Origin: Actinomycetota bacterium
Lineage (GTDB): Bacteria; Actinomycetota; Actinomycetes; Streptosporangiales; Streptosporangiaceae
Direction: 5' to 3'
Length of the DNA stretch: 44,939 nt
Assembly: GCA_003242605.1 (NCBI GenBank)
Contig: QGUZ01000005.1
Location: 1-44,939, forward strand
The notes beneath the pieces were generated by a model. That model did no database searches and was not told the origin of the DNA. It worked only from the letters and a program-made list of their open reading frames with translations. Position numbers and translations under genes: made by a program. Position 1 is the stretch's first letter. The number at the start of each line of letters is the position of its first letter. Below are positions 7,167-15,680 of the stretch, one piece after another.

Positions 7167-8405
7167 GTGCGACAGATATCCGCGTATGGGGCAGGGGCAC
7201 TCGTCCTCGCGCTGGCCGCCTCCTGCGCCTCGGCACCGAAGGAGCAGACGGCCGCCCAGCGGCAGGAGCCGGCGGCCGAGGTCGTCATCACCCCCGCCGA
7301 CGGCGCGACCCACGTCCGCCCGGACGCGCCGATCCTCGTCAGCGCCGCGCACGGCACGCTCAAGCAGGTGACGGTGCAGGCGGGCGGCAAGCCCGTCCAG
7401 GGGCGGATGAGCGCCGACCGGACCCGCTGGCGCAGCCTGCGCAACATGCTGCCGGGCCGTACCTACCGGGTGGACGCCGTGATCGCCACCCCCGGTGGCG
7501 AGACGCGCCGGACCAGCACCTTCACCACGGTGCCCGCGACGCAGACGTTCCGCATCACCGACCTCCTCCCGAGCAAGGAGATCACCGGCGACACGGTCGG
7601 CGTGGGCATGCCGATCATGATCACGTTCGACAAGCCGATCACCGACCGGGTCTCGGTCGAGCGGAACCTGCGGGTGCTCACCTCCAAGCCGGTCACCGGG
7701 AGCTGGCACTGGTTCGACGACAAGACCGTGCACTACCGGCCCAAGCGGTACTGGCCGGCGGGCACCAAGGTGCGCGTGGAGGCGCTGCTCGCCGGCGCGC
7801 CCGGCGGCGACGGGCTGTACGGCGACCGCGACTACGTGCGGGAGTTCCGCATCGGCCGGTCCCAGATCAGCACCATCGACGTGCGCACCCACCACATGAC
7901 GGTCGAGCGCAACGGCAAGGTGATCCGGACCATCCCGGTGAGCGCGGGCCGCGGCGGCGTGCGCAAGTACCACACCACGAACGGCATCCACCTGGCGATG
8001 TCCCGCGAGGACGTCACGATCATGACCTCGCCGGACGCCGGGCCGGGCGATCCGGGCTACTACCGGCTCACCGTGTACGACACCGTGCGCATCTCCAACA
8101 GCGGCGAGTACGTGCACGGCGCACCCTGGTCGGTGGGGTCGCAGGGCCGTGCGAACGTCAGCCACGGCTGCGTCAACGTGAGCCCGGCGAACGCCAAGTG
8201 GTTCAAGAACCACACGCTCATCGGCGACCCGATCATCGTCAAGGGCTCGCCGCGCGAGCTGGAGCCGACCAACGGCTGGGGGCACTGGCAGCTCTCCTGG
8301 CCGCAGTGGCTCCGCTGGAGCGCTCTGCGCATCGCTGCCGTGACCGAGCCCCTTCCGGGTACCAAGCACCCGCCGGCGGCCGCGCAGGCTCCTACGGAGT
8401 CCTGA
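7167..8405 (+). CDS. Secreted lipoprotein L,D-transpeptidase with Ig-like domains
   Basis: A 412-residue exported enzyme expected to make 3-3 cross-links in peptidoglycan. A short signal peptide ends in a lipobox-like LAASC. Two Ig-like domains follow (roughly residues 35-130 and 130-235), then a YkuD catalytic domain (about 240-365). The catalytic motif is intact: HGAPWS, then SHGCVNVSPANA with the nucleophilic cysteine. The C-terminus contains a Trp-rich tail (WGHWQLSWPQWLRW), as in mycobacterial LdtMt2-type enzymes. I chose GTG 7167, with GGGGGA 8 nt upstream, because it gives a signal peptide at the very N-terminus; a reading from 7092 would bury it. It lies alone between the two respiratory operons. 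Confidence 0.92.
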   Translation: MRQISAYGAGALVLALAASCASAPKEQTAAQRQEPAAEVVITPADGATHVRPDAPILVSAAHGTLKQVTVQAGGKPVQGRMSADRTRWRSLRNMLPGRTYRVDAVIATPGGETRRTSTFTTVPATQTFRITDLLPSKEITGDTVGVGMPIMITFDKPITDRVSVERNLRVLTSKPVTGSWHWFDDKTVHYRPKRYWPAGTKVRVEALLAGAPGGDGLYGDRDYVREFRIGRSQISTIDVRTHHMTVERNGKVIRTIPVSAGRGGVRKYHTTNGIHLAMSREDVTIMTSPDAGPGDPGYYRLTVYDTVRISNSGEYVHGAPWSVGSQGRANVSHGCVNVSPANAKWFKNHTLIGDPIIVKGSPRELEPTNGWGHWQLSWPQWLRWSALRIAAVTEPLPGTKHPPAAAQAPTES

Positions 8406-8542
8406 GGGTCGTACAGGGGCATTTCCGCAGGACGGCGAGCAGGGGAGAGAGGGCCCGGGGACCGCGGGCGCGGCCCCGGGACACGACGGCAGCGCAGAGC
8501 CGGGGGAGACCGAGCCTGAGAGAGACCGAGCCTGAACAAAGC

Positions 8543-8579
8543 GATCGGCCCGGACGGAGGTTCTCCGTCCGGGCCGATC
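8543..8579. terminator. 17-bp bidirectional terminator hairpin
   Basis: Positions 8543-8559 pair perfectly with 8563-8579 (17 bp, GTT loop). It separates the convergent transpeptidase and qcrB genes. Just upstream, at about 8510-8535, the 13-nt AGACCGAGCCTGA is present twice in tandem. Confidence 0.85.
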
Positions 8580-8621
8580 CTTCGCCTGCCGGTCGGTCCG
8601 ATGCCGTCGGTGCGGCCGCCG

Positions 8622-10298
8622 TCAGTGCAGTTCCTTGCGCTCCCCACCGGTGCCGACGGCGGCGTGCTCGCCGTCGCCGTGCTCCTCGCCCTTGGCGGGC
8701 AGCGGCACGAGGTCGGTGCCGTAGGCGCGGCTGAGCCGGACACGCAGCCTGCCGAGCGGGCCGCGCGCCTCCTTGGGCGGGATGCCCTCGCCGTCGGCCT
8801 CGGCGGCCGGCAGCATCGGGATCTCCTTCTTGCCGCGGATGTGCTCGGCGATGTCCTCGTCGGGCTCGACGTGGATTTCCGAGTAGCCGCCCTCGGGCGA
8901 CCGCACGATCACACCGGACTCCACGCCGTGCGCCAGCACCTCGGCGTCCTTGCGCTGCAGGCCGATGCAGATCCGGTAGGTCACGATGTAGGCGATCACC
9001 GGGCCGACGAAGATCGCGATGCGCCCGAACCAGGTCAGCGCGAACAGGCTGATGTTGAAGTGCATCGAGATCTCGTCGTTCGCACCGAGCAGCCACAGGA
9101 TGCCGTAGAAGGTGATGGCGGCGACGCCGATCGCGGTGCGGTGCGGGTTGTTGCGCGGCCGGTCGGCGATGTGGTGCTCGCGGTTGTCCCCGGTCACCCA
9201 CCGCTCGATGAACGGGTAGAGCGCCGCACCGGTCATGATGATCCCGAGCGGCAGCAGGGCCGGGATGATCACGCTGAGCGCCAGCGTGTAGCCGCCGATG
9301 TTGATCTCCCAGGCGGGCATCAGCCGCAGCGCGCCCTCGAGGAAGCCCATGTAGAAGTCGGGCTGGGAGCCGGCCGAGATGTCCGCCGGAGTGTAGGGGC
9401 CGTACAGCCAGATCGGGTTGATCTGGGCGAAGGTCCCGAGCCCGGCGAGCACCGCGAAGGTGAACATGAAGTAGGCGCCCGACTTCACCATGAAGGCGGG
9501 GAAGAACGGCGCGCCCACCACGTTCGTCTCGGTGCGGCCCTTGCCCGGCATCTGCGTGTGCTTCTGCACCCACATGATGATCATGTGGGCACTGATGAGC
9601 GCGAGCAGGATGCCCGGGATGATCAGGATGTGCAGGCTGTAGAACCGGCCGATGACGTCGTCACCGGGGTACTCCCCGCCGAACAGGAAGAACTGCAGGT
9701 ACGTACCGACCAGCGGGATGGAGACCAGCACACCCTGGCTGATCCGCAGGCCCGCGCCGGAGAGCAGGTCGTCCGGGAGCGAGTACCCGAACAGACCCTC
9801 GAACAGCGCCAGCGAGAGCAGCAGCAGACCGATGAGCCAGTTGATCTCGCGCGGCTTGCGGTACGCGCCGGTGAAGAAGACCCGGAGCATGTGGGCCATC
9901 ATCCCGGCGACGAACAGCAGCGCCGCCCAGTGGTGGATCTGCCGCATGAGCAGGCCGCCGCGCACGTCGAAGGTGATCTCCAGCGCCGACGCGTACGCGG
10001 CGGACATGTGGACGCCGCGCAGCGGCTCGTACGAGCCGGTGTACTCGACCTCCTGCATGCTCGGCTCGAACCAGAAGGTCAGGAACGTGCCGGTGAGCAG
10101 CAGGATGATGAACGAGTACAGCGCGATCTCGCCCAGCAGGAACGACCAGTGGTCGGGGAAGATCTTGCGCATGTTGCGCTTGAGGAAGTTCCCCGCGCCG
10201 AAACGGTCGTCCACGAACTTGCTGACGCCGCTGACCGCCTTGGGAGGCGTGAACGAGCCTGAGCCCGGGCGCGCACCGGCCTGTGTCGCGCTGCTCAT
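8622..10298 (-). CDS. qcrB: Cytochrome bc1 complex cytochrome b subunit
   Basis: A 558-residue actinobacterial cytochrome b, longer than the mitochondrial form because of a hydrophilic C-terminal extension of about 120 residues. The heme histidine pairs are in the helices containing RQIHHWAALLFVAGMMAH and YSLHILIIPGILLALISAH. The quinol-site motif reads PDFY (in QPDFYMGF), the actinobacterial version of PEWY. It oxidises menaquinol and sends electrons to QcrA and across the membrane. The ATG at 10298 overlaps the qcrA stop by 4 bp (ATGA). It is the last gene of ctaE-qcrCAB, closed by the hairpin at 8543-8579. Confidence 0.96.
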   Translation of the reverse strand: MSSATQAGARPGSGSFTPPKAVSGVSKFVDDRFGAGNFLKRNMRKIFPDHWSFLLGEIALYSFIILLLTGTFLTFWFEPSMQEVEYTGSYEPLRGVHMSAAYASALEITFDVRGGLLMRQIHHWAALLFVAGMMAHMLRVFFTGAYRKPREINWLIGLLLLSLALFEGLFGYSLPDDLLSGAGLRISQGVLVSIPLVGTYLQFFLFGGEYPGDDVIGRFYSLHILIIPGILLALISAHMIIMWVQKHTQMPGKGRTETNVVGAPFFPAFMVKSGAYFMFTFAVLAGLGTFAQINPIWLYGPYTPADISAGSQPDFYMGFLEGALRLMPAWEINIGGYTLALSVIIPALLPLGIIMTGAALYPFIERWVTGDNREHHIADRPRNNPHRTAIGVAAITFYGILWLLGANDEISMHFNISLFALTWFGRIAIFVGPVIAYIVTYRICIGLQRKDAEVLAHGVESGVIVRSPEGGYSEIHVEPDEDIAEHIRGKKEIPMLPAAEADGEGIPPKEARGPLGRLRVRLSRAYGTDLVPLPAKGEEHGDGEHAAVGTGGERKELH

Positions 10299-11392
10299 GC
10301 GTTCCCCCTAACTTCGGCTTCCGCGTCGCCCCGCTCCCAGAAGCTGGGCCCGACCGGAACCTGGAAGTCGCTCTGCGCGACGAGGTAGCCCTCGCTGTCC
10401 ACGGTGATGGGCAGCTGCGGGAGCGGCCGGGCGGCCGGGCCGAAGATGACCTTCGCGCCGTCGGCGGCGTCGAAGGTCGACTGGTGGCACGGGCACAGGA
10501 TGTGGTTGGTCGTCCGCTCGTACAGGGCGGCAGGGCAGCCCACGTGCGTGCAGATCTTGGAGTACGCCACGATCCCGTCGTACGTCCAGTTCAGGTTGGT
10601 ACCCGACTTGAACTCCTCGGGACGCAGCTTGATGAGGATGAGCGTGGCCTTGGCCAGCGCGTTCAGGTCGTGCTCGTAACCCTCGGGAACCACCGAGAGG
10701 ATGCCGCCGGGCGAGTTGAAGTCCGCGGCCCGGATGGGCTGGCCGGTGCCCTCGACGACGAGCCGCATGCCCTTGCGCCACACGGTGTGCCGCAGCTTGT
10801 CCCCCGGCAGCGGGCCGAGGTCCTTGAGCAGCACCAGCGGCGCCAGGCCGAGCGGCGCGGCGGCCAGCAGCAGCGTCCGGCGCAGCAGCTTGTGCTTGAG
10901 GAAGCCGCTTTCCTCCGCGCCCTGCGTGAAGATCCGGGAGACCTCCTCCCGGACCTCGGGCTCCGACGCCATCGGGTGGCGCTCCTGCACCAGGTTGTAC
11001 TTGGGCATGATCTGCCGCACCCAGACCACCAGCCCGATGGCGAGCGCGAGGAAGGCGACCGTCATCGTGCCGCCGAGCGCCAGGTTCGACACCGCGGTGC
11101 TGTCGATGTCGCCGACCTGGAACACCACGTACGACACGATGAACCCGACGCCGGCGAGGAAGGCCAGCAGGAACAGCAGCGCGACGAGCCGCTCGGCCCG
11201 CTTGGCCTTCGCCGGGTCCGGGTAGATGACGCCGGTACCGGGCTCCAGCTCGCGCACGCCGCCGTCCATGGTGGCGCGCGCGTCGGGCTCGGCGTCCGTC
11301 GTGACGCCCGCCGGGGCGCCGGGCCGCGGAGTTCCGATCACCCGGTGCGGTACCCGCTCCTCCGGGGTTCCGGTGTTTTCCCTTTCACTCAT
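10295..11392 (-). CDS. qcrA: Rieske iron-sulfur subunit of the bc1 complex
   Basis: A 365-residue protein with the actinobacterial design: a long hydrophilic N-terminus, three membrane helices (about 85-190) and a C-terminal Rieske domain. The 2Fe-2S ligands are in CTHVGCPAALYE and CPCHQSTFD, with both cysteines and both histidines present, plus the two disulfide cysteines. It carries electrons from menaquinol to the diheme cytochrome. The ATG at 11392 (MSERENTG) overlaps the qcrC stop in an ATGA; a longer reading to 11461 lies inside qcrC and is rejected. ErpA at 292-645 is a plausible source of the cluster (inference). Confidence 0.95.
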   Translation of the reverse strand: MSERENTGTPEERVPHRVIGTPRPGAPAGVTTDAEPDARATMDGGVRELEPGTGVIYPDPAKAKRAERLVALLFLLAFLAGVGFIVSYVVFQVGDIDSTAVSNLALGGTMTVAFLALAIGLVVWVRQIMPKYNLVQERHPMASEPEVREEVSRIFTQGAEESGFLKHKLLRRTLLLAAAPLGLAPLVLLKDLGPLPGDKLRHTVWRKGMRLVVEGTGQPIRAADFNSPGGILSVVPEGYEHDLNALAKATLILIKLRPEEFKSGTNLNWTYDGIVAYSKICTHVGCPAALYERTTNHILCPCHQSTFDAADGAKVIFGPAARPLPQLPITVDSEGYLVAQSDFQVPVGPSFWERGDAEAEVRGNA

Positions 11393-12225
11393 TTCTTCGC
11401 CCGCTTCTTCGCGGTGATCCAGATGGAGGCGAGGCACAGCAGGCCGATGCCCACGATCCACGCCACGAGACCCTCGGTGACCGGGCCGATGCGGCCGAGA
11501 CCGCTACCGCCCGGGTCGACCTGCTCGCGGACCTTGACGATGTAGGCGATCATGTCCCGCTTCTGCTCGGGAGTGATCGTGGAGTCGTTGAACTCCGGCA
11601 TCGCCTGCGGGCCCGTGATCATGGCCTCGTAGATCTGAGTCGGTGTGGCCTTGTTCAGGCTCGGCGCGTGCTTGCCCTCGGTCAGGGCACCGCCGGCGCC
11701 CACCCAGTTGTGGCACTGGATGCAGTTCGCACGGAACAGCTCGCCGCCCTTGGCCGGGTCGCCCTTGGCCGGGTCCACCATGTCGGCGGTCGGCCGGGTG
11801 GGACCGCCGCCCAGCGACTGCACGTACGCCGCCAGGTCGTCGATCGCCTCCGGGGTCACCCACTCGGGCAGGGCCTTCCGCCGCGCCTGCGCACCGGTGC
11901 TGTTCGCCGCCGGCATGCGCCCGGTGCTGACCTGGAAGTCGACCGCGGCCGCTCCCACACCGATCAGCGACGGGCCGTTGCCCGGCACGCCCTGGCCGTT
12001 CAGGCCGTGGCAACTGGAGCAGTTCGCCTCGAACAGCGCCTTGCCGTTGGCCACGTCGTCGTTCTTGCCCGACGCGATGGCCGCGTCCGCCCGGTCCCCG
12101 GCCGGGGACAGGAGTGCATACGCTCCCCCGACCAGACACAGGGCCAGAAGAATGACGGCATAACGCGCGAGGGGATGCCGCCGTCGCGCGGTGATCGAAT
12201 TCACCGGAATCCCCGTTCTGATCAC
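11389..12225 (-). CDS. qcrC: Membrane-anchored diheme cytochrome c of the bcc complex
   Basis: A 278-residue diheme cytochrome with an N-terminal membrane anchor (about 22-40), two cytochrome c domains and a C-terminal helix (about 250-270) followed by a lysine/arginine tail. The heme-binding motifs are CSSCH at 69-73 and CIQCH at 168-172. It replaces a soluble cytochrome c and links QcrA directly to CuA of CtaC in the III-IV supercomplex. The GTG at 12225 overlaps the ctaE stop (GTGA); a GTG at 12204 is an alternative. Both leave the anchor intact. Confidence 0.95.
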   Translation of the reverse strand: MIRTGIPVNSITARRRHPLARYAVILLALCLVGGAYALLSPAGDRADAAIASGKNDDVANGKALFEANCSSCHGLNGQGVPGNGPSLIGVGAAAVDFQVSTGRMPAANSTGAQARRKALPEWVTPEAIDDLAAYVQSLGGGPTRPTADMVDPAKGDPAKGGELFRANCIQCHNWVGAGGALTEGKHAPSLNKATPTQIYEAMITGPQAMPEFNDSTITPEQKRDMIAYIVKVREQVDPGGSGLGRIGPVTEGLVAWIVGIGLLCLASIWITAKKRAKK

Positions 12226-12836
12226 TTGATGATGTAGATGGTCGCGAACAGACCGATCCAGACGACGTCGACGAAGTGCCAGTAATAGGACACGACGATG
12301 GCGCTGGTGGCCTGTTCGTGGGTGAAGCGCTTCGCGGCGTACGTGCGTCCCAGCATGAACAGGAACGCGATCAGACCACCGGTCACGTGCAGGCCGTGGA
12401 AGCCCGTGGCCAGGTAGAAGATCGAACCGTAGGCGTCAGAGGAGAGGGTGAGGCCCTCGTGGACCAGCTCGCGGTACTCCCACAGCTGGCCGCCCACGAA
12501 GTACGCGCCCAACAGGAAGCTGACGACGTACCAGAAACGGAGCTTCCCTACCTGACCCCGCTCGGCCGCCCACACGCCCATCTGGCACGTCACACTGGAC
12601 AGCACCAGGACGACCGTGTTGAACAGCGCGAACGGTACGTCAAGTTCGACCGTTGGCCAGGGCTTGTCCTGGCCAAGGCTGACCGACCGGATGGTGAAGT
12701 ACATCGCGAACAGCGCCGCGAAGAACATGAGTTCGGAGGACAGCCAGACGATCGTCCCGACGCTGACCAGATTCGGCCTGCGGGACGCGTGGGCTGTCGT
12801 CGTCGAGATTGCGGATGCTGTCGCCACGGGCAGCAT
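12222..12836 (-). CDS. ctaE: Cytochrome c oxidase subunit III
   Basis: A 204-residue, five-helix subunit III, shorter than the mitochondrial seven-helix form, as usual in actinobacteria. The segment RRPNLVSVGTIVWLSSELMF is typical and carries the conserved membrane glutamate. It stabilises subunit I. It is split from ctaCDF and instead heads the qcrCAB operon, which helps match production of complexes III and IV. I chose ATG 12836 because it gives the short N-terminus usual in relatives; the nearest purine-rich GGAGGA is about 21 nt upstream, so the ribosome binding site is not convincing. A GTG at 12827 is a possible alternative start. Confidence 0.93.
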   Translation of the reverse strand: MLPVATASAISTTTAHASRRPNLVSVGTIVWLSSELMFFAALFAMYFTIRSVSLGQDKPWPTVELDVPFALFNTVVLVLSSVTCQMGVWAAERGQVGKLRFWYVVSFLLGAYFVGGQLWEYRELVHEGLTLSSDAYGSIFYLATGFHGLHVTGGLIAFLFMLGRTYAAKRFTHEQATSAIVVSYYWHFVDVVWIGLFATIYIIK

Positions 12837-12957
12837 TATTGCGGCTGAGGTGGTCGGTCCTCCGCACGGCCCCCCTATAGCCTCTGAAACACCGTGCGTA
12901 GTCGCGCACATGTGCGCGCAGGTGCCGCCGATGCCCGAGTACCATCGGCCGGCCCGG

Positions 12958-12963
12958 TAGCAT
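12958..12963 (+). promoter_or_regulatory. Candidate -10 (TAGCAT) of the receiver-like gene
   Basis: TAGCAT lies 41 nt before the ATG at 13005, giving a start site near 12970 and a leader of about 35 nt. It is in the divergent region opposite ctaE. Confidence 0.4.
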
Positions 12964-13004
12964 CCCCAGGTGACAATACCTCGCCGACCGACAGTGAGCG
13001 TGAC

Positions 13005-13406
13005 ATGAGGGTTCTCGTCTACAGCGACGACGCGAGCACCCGGGAGGAGATCCGGCTGGCGATCGGGCGGCGCCCGGCCCCGGACCTGCCTCCCGTGGAG
13101 ATCGTGGAGTCCGCCACCCCGCCCGCGGTGTTCAAGCACCTGGAGTCCGGAGAGATCGACGTCGCGGTGCTCGACGGCGAGGCGGTGCCCGCGGGCGGCA
13201 TGGGCATCGCCCGGCAGGCCAAGGACGAAATCTACGAATGCCCGCCGATCTGCCTCGTGGTGGCGCGGCGCGACGACCGCTGGCTCGCCACCTGGTCCCG
13301 CGCGGAGGCCGTCGTGGTCCGGCCGATCGACCCGGTGGTCCTCGCCGAGACCGTCGCCGACCTGATGCGCAAGCGGGCGGCCGCGAAGCTCCCCGCCACG
13401 CGGTGA
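13005..13406 (+). CDS. Stand-alone receiver-like (CheY-fold) protein, degenerate
   Basis: A 133-residue single-domain protein resembling a response-regulator receiver. It keeps the acidic pair Asp8-Asp9 and Asp57 in DVAVLDGEAVPAGGMG, at the standard phosphorylation position. The switch lysine that normally precedes a proline late in the domain is replaced by Arg106 (VVVRPIDP). There is no DNA-binding or output domain and no histidine kinase gene nearby. It is divergent from ctaE-qcrCAB. Homologues next to ctaE are familiar from actinobacteria, but I know of no proven function. A phosphorylation-independent adaptor is one possibility (inference). Confidence 0.75.
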   Translation: MRVLVYSDDASTREEIRLAIGRRPAPDLPPVEIVESATPPAVFKHLESGEIDVAVLDGEAVPAGGMGIARQAKDEIYECPPICLVVARRDDRWLATWSRAEAVVVRPIDPVVLAETVADLMRKRAAAKLPATR

Positions 13407-13498
13407 GTCCTCGCCGGGCGTGTACGGCACGGCCGCGGGCATGCCCGGCGAGCGGTTTCCGGTGCGTGAATGCGGCCACCGAGCGCGGGCCCGGCCGA

Positions 13499-13504
13499 TA
13501 GGGT
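13499..13504 (+). promoter_or_regulatory. Candidate -10 (TAGGGT) of trpD
   Basis: TAGGGT lies 41 nt before the trpD ATG at 13545, predicting a leader of about 35 nt. No Trp-rich leader peptide or attenuator is visible in it. Confidence 0.35.
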
Positions 13505-13544
13505 CGCGTGCCACAGGCGAGTTATCGGAACTATGGAGACGCAA

Positions 13545-14606
13545 ATGGACGCGCGTACCACATGGCCCGCCTTACTGTCGGCCTTGCTGGCCGGCGAGGA
13601 CCTCACCGCCGACGAGACCGCCTGGGCGATGGACGAGATCATGTCGGGCTCGGCGACCTCGGCTCAGGTGGCCGCGTTCGCCGTGGCGCTGCGCGCCAAG
13701 GGTGAGACGGTCGCCGAGGTGACCGGCATGGCGCGCACGATGCTGCGGCGGGCCGTGCCGCTGCGCGTCGAGGGCCCGGTGGTCGACATCGTCGGCACCG
13801 GCGGCGACCGGGCGCACACCGTCAACGTCTCGACGATGGCCGCGATCGTCGCCGCCGCCGCCGGCGCCCGCGTGGTCAAGCACGGCAACCGGGCGGCCTC
13901 CTCCTCGTGCGGCGCCGCCGACGTGCTGGAGCACCTGGGGGTGGCGCTCGACCACACCCCGGAGGACACCGCGCGCATCGCCGAGGAGGCGGGGATCGCG
14001 TTCTGCTTCGCCCCGGTCTACCACCCGGCGCTCAAGCACGTGGCCCCGGCCCGCAAGGAGATCGGCGTGCCGACCGTGTTCAACTTCCTCGGCCCGCTCA
14101 CCAACCCGGCGCAGCCGACCTCGCAGGCGATCGGCGTGTTCGAGGAGCGCATGCTGCCGGTGGTCGCGGGCGTGTTCGCCGAGCGTGGGGTGTCGGCGGT
14201 GGTGTTCCGCGGCGACGACGGCCTCGACGAGCTGAGCATCTCGGCCACCTCGACGGTGTTCGTGGTCCGCGACGGCACGGCCGAGCAGCTCACCTTCGAC
14301 CCGAAGGTGCTCGGCATCCCGCGGGCGGAGCCCGGCGCGCTCCGCGGCGGCGACGTGGCGTACAACGCCCAGGCTGTGCGCGACGTGCTCGCCGGCCGGA
14401 AGGGCCCGGTGCGGGACGCCGTGCTGCTGAACGCGGCCGCGGCGCTCACCGCGCTGGACGGCGCCGGCAAGGACTTCGTCGAGGCGATGGCCGAGGGCTA
14501 CGAGCGGGCGGCGCAGGCGGTCGACTCGGGCGCGGCCGCCGCGACCCTGGAGCGCTGGATCGAGGTCAGCCGCTCGCTGCACAACAACAGGTCCGCGCGG
14601 TCCTGA
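13545..14606 (+). CDS. trpD: Anthranilate phosphoribosyltransferase
   Basis: A 353-residue enzyme that transfers the phosphoribosyl group from PRPP to anthranilate, the second step of tryptophan synthesis. The PRPP loop GTGGD is at 84-88, followed by HTVNVST, KHGNRAASSSCGAADVLE (112-129) and the acidic metal site GDDGLDEL. It is a single TrpD without a fused amidotransferase. I chose ATG 13545 with GGAG 5 nt upstream over ATG 13533. The gene stands apart from other trp genes. Its position next to ctaE-qcr is conserved in actinobacteria, so location does not imply a respiratory role. Confidence 0.95.
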   Translation: MDARTTWPALLSALLAGEDLTADETAWAMDEIMSGSATSAQVAAFAVALRAKGETVAEVTGMARTMLRRAVPLRVEGPVVDIVGTGGDRAHTVNVSTMAAIVAAAAGARVVKHGNRAASSSCGAADVLEHLGVALDHTPEDTARIAEEAGIAFCFAPVYHPALKHVAPARKEIGVPTVFNFLGPLTNPAQPTSQAIGVFEERMLPVVAGVFAERGVSAVVFRGDDGLDELSISATSTVFVVRDGTAEQLTFDPKVLGIPRAEPGALRGGDVAYNAQAVRDVLAGRKGPVRDAVLLNAAAALTALDGAGKDFVEAMAEGYERAAQAVDSGAAAATLERWIEVSRSLHNNRSARS

Positions 14607-15091
14607 CCGGGGACCCGGCGCAGGACGGAACACGGAAGCGGGAACACAGTCGTGCCCGCCGGGCGCGCAGGCGGCGTCCGGCGGGCCGTTCCGTGTCCGG
14701 CGACCGGCCGACCGCCGCCGCTGATCGATACGTATTTAAATGTTGCCCATCCGATGCGGCATCGATAGCGGATCGACGCCGCCGCGATCGGTGCGTACGG
14801 CGATGCGGCGCCGCGGCGGCCCGGGGCGGCGCGCCGATCCCGGCGGCCGTGCGGCAGCGGCCGCGGTCGCATCGGCGCGGCGTGGGCGAGGGGACGGCCC
14901 GCCGCCGGTGCGGCGGCCGCGGCAACCGGTGATCGCGCGGTGCCGCGCGGCGGAACGCTCGGCCGCGGCGTTCCCGGCCGGCGCGCACCCGCGCCCGGTC
15001 CCGCGGGGTGGCCCGCCCGGCGCCCGGGCCGGGCGGGTACGGCGTGCCGGTCGATCGGCGACCCCGGGCGGCGCGGCGAACGCGCCGGATG
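14607..15091. other. Non-coding stretch between trpD and the RAM-domain gene
   Basis: Apart from the trpD hairpin, I see no gene here. Reading frames on both strands give arginine/proline-rich strings with no family resemblance. A short AT-rich patch at about 14725-14745 (contains GTATTTAAATG) stands out from the surrounding G+C, but nothing downstream on either strand gives it an obvious promoter role. Confidence 0.5.
14626..14700 (+). terminator. Terminator-like hairpin after trpD
   Basis: GCCCGCCGG (14654-14662) pairs perfectly with CCGGCGGGC (14678-14686). Outside it, CGGAACACGG near 14626 pairs with CCGTTCCGTGTCCG (14687-14700) with one bulge. No U-tract. Confidence 0.5.
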
Positions 15092-15379
15092 TCAGTCGGC
15101 CGACTCCAGGCCGATGGAGAAGGCGGCCTCCAGGTCGTGCCGGGAGTAGGTGCGGAACGCCAGGTGCGTCTCGGTGGCGAGCACGCCCGGCACCTTGTTG
15201 ATCCGCCCGGGGATGATCTCGGCGACGTCCTCGTACGCCGGCACGCGCACCATGGCGAGGAGATCGTAGTCGCCGGTGATCGAGTAGACCTCGCTCACCC
15301 CCTCGATGCCGGCGATCTCCTCGGCGACCTCGGGAATCCTGTCCACCTCGGTCTTGATGTGCACGATCGCGGTGACCAT
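15092..15379 (-). CDS. Lrp/AsnC ligand-binding (RAM) domain protein without HTH
   Basis: A 95-residue protein consisting only of the RAM/AsnC effector-binding fold: TAIVHIKTEVDRIPEVAEEI, GVSEVYSITGDYDLLAMVRV and a final helix. Full Lrp regulators have an N-terminal DNA-binding helix-turn-helix, which is absent. The ATG at 15379 has AGAGGAAACG in front of it. Stand-alone RAM proteins bind small molecules, often amino acids, and can modulate full-length Lrp proteins or enzymes. It lies beyond trpD on the opposite strand, as in other actinobacteria. A role in amino-acid sensing is inference. Confidence 0.82.
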   Translation of the reverse strand: MVTAIVHIKTEVDRIPEVAEEIAGIEGVSEVYSITGDYDLLAMVRVPAYEDVAEIIPGRINKVPGVLATETHLAFRTYSRHDLEAAFSIGLESAD

Positions 15380-15489
15380 CGTTTCCTCTCTCCCACGGCG
15401 TCCCGCGCGGCGCCGGGCGGGCGCGGCGGACGCCGGATACGGCAGGGTCGCGGGCCCGGGTGCGCCCGCGACGCGGGTTTCCTGGGCGG

Positions 15490-15532
15490 GATGCGCCGGG
15501 TTGCACCTGGACGCATCCGCGATGCGCCGGGT
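15490..15532. repeat. 12-bp direct repeat with inverted copy between
   Basis: GATGCGCCGGGT occurs at 15490-15501 and 15521-15532, with CGCATC (15512-15517) in reverse orientation between them; GGATGCG (15489-15495) can pair with CGCATCC (15512-15518). It lies 110-155 bp upstream of the RAM-domain gene and could be an operator. The rest of 15380-15680 holds no gene. Confidence 0.4.
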
Positions 15533-15680
15533 GCCCGGATGACGGTCCCGGCGCGGTCCTGCGCGGCCGGGCGGCGTCGCGTCGTGCGGACCGCCGGACC
15601 CGCGGGCCGGTGCGGACGCCGGCACACGCCCGCGCGCGCCGGTTCCTGCCCGACTCTAGCGCGGGTCGCGGGGTCCGGCG

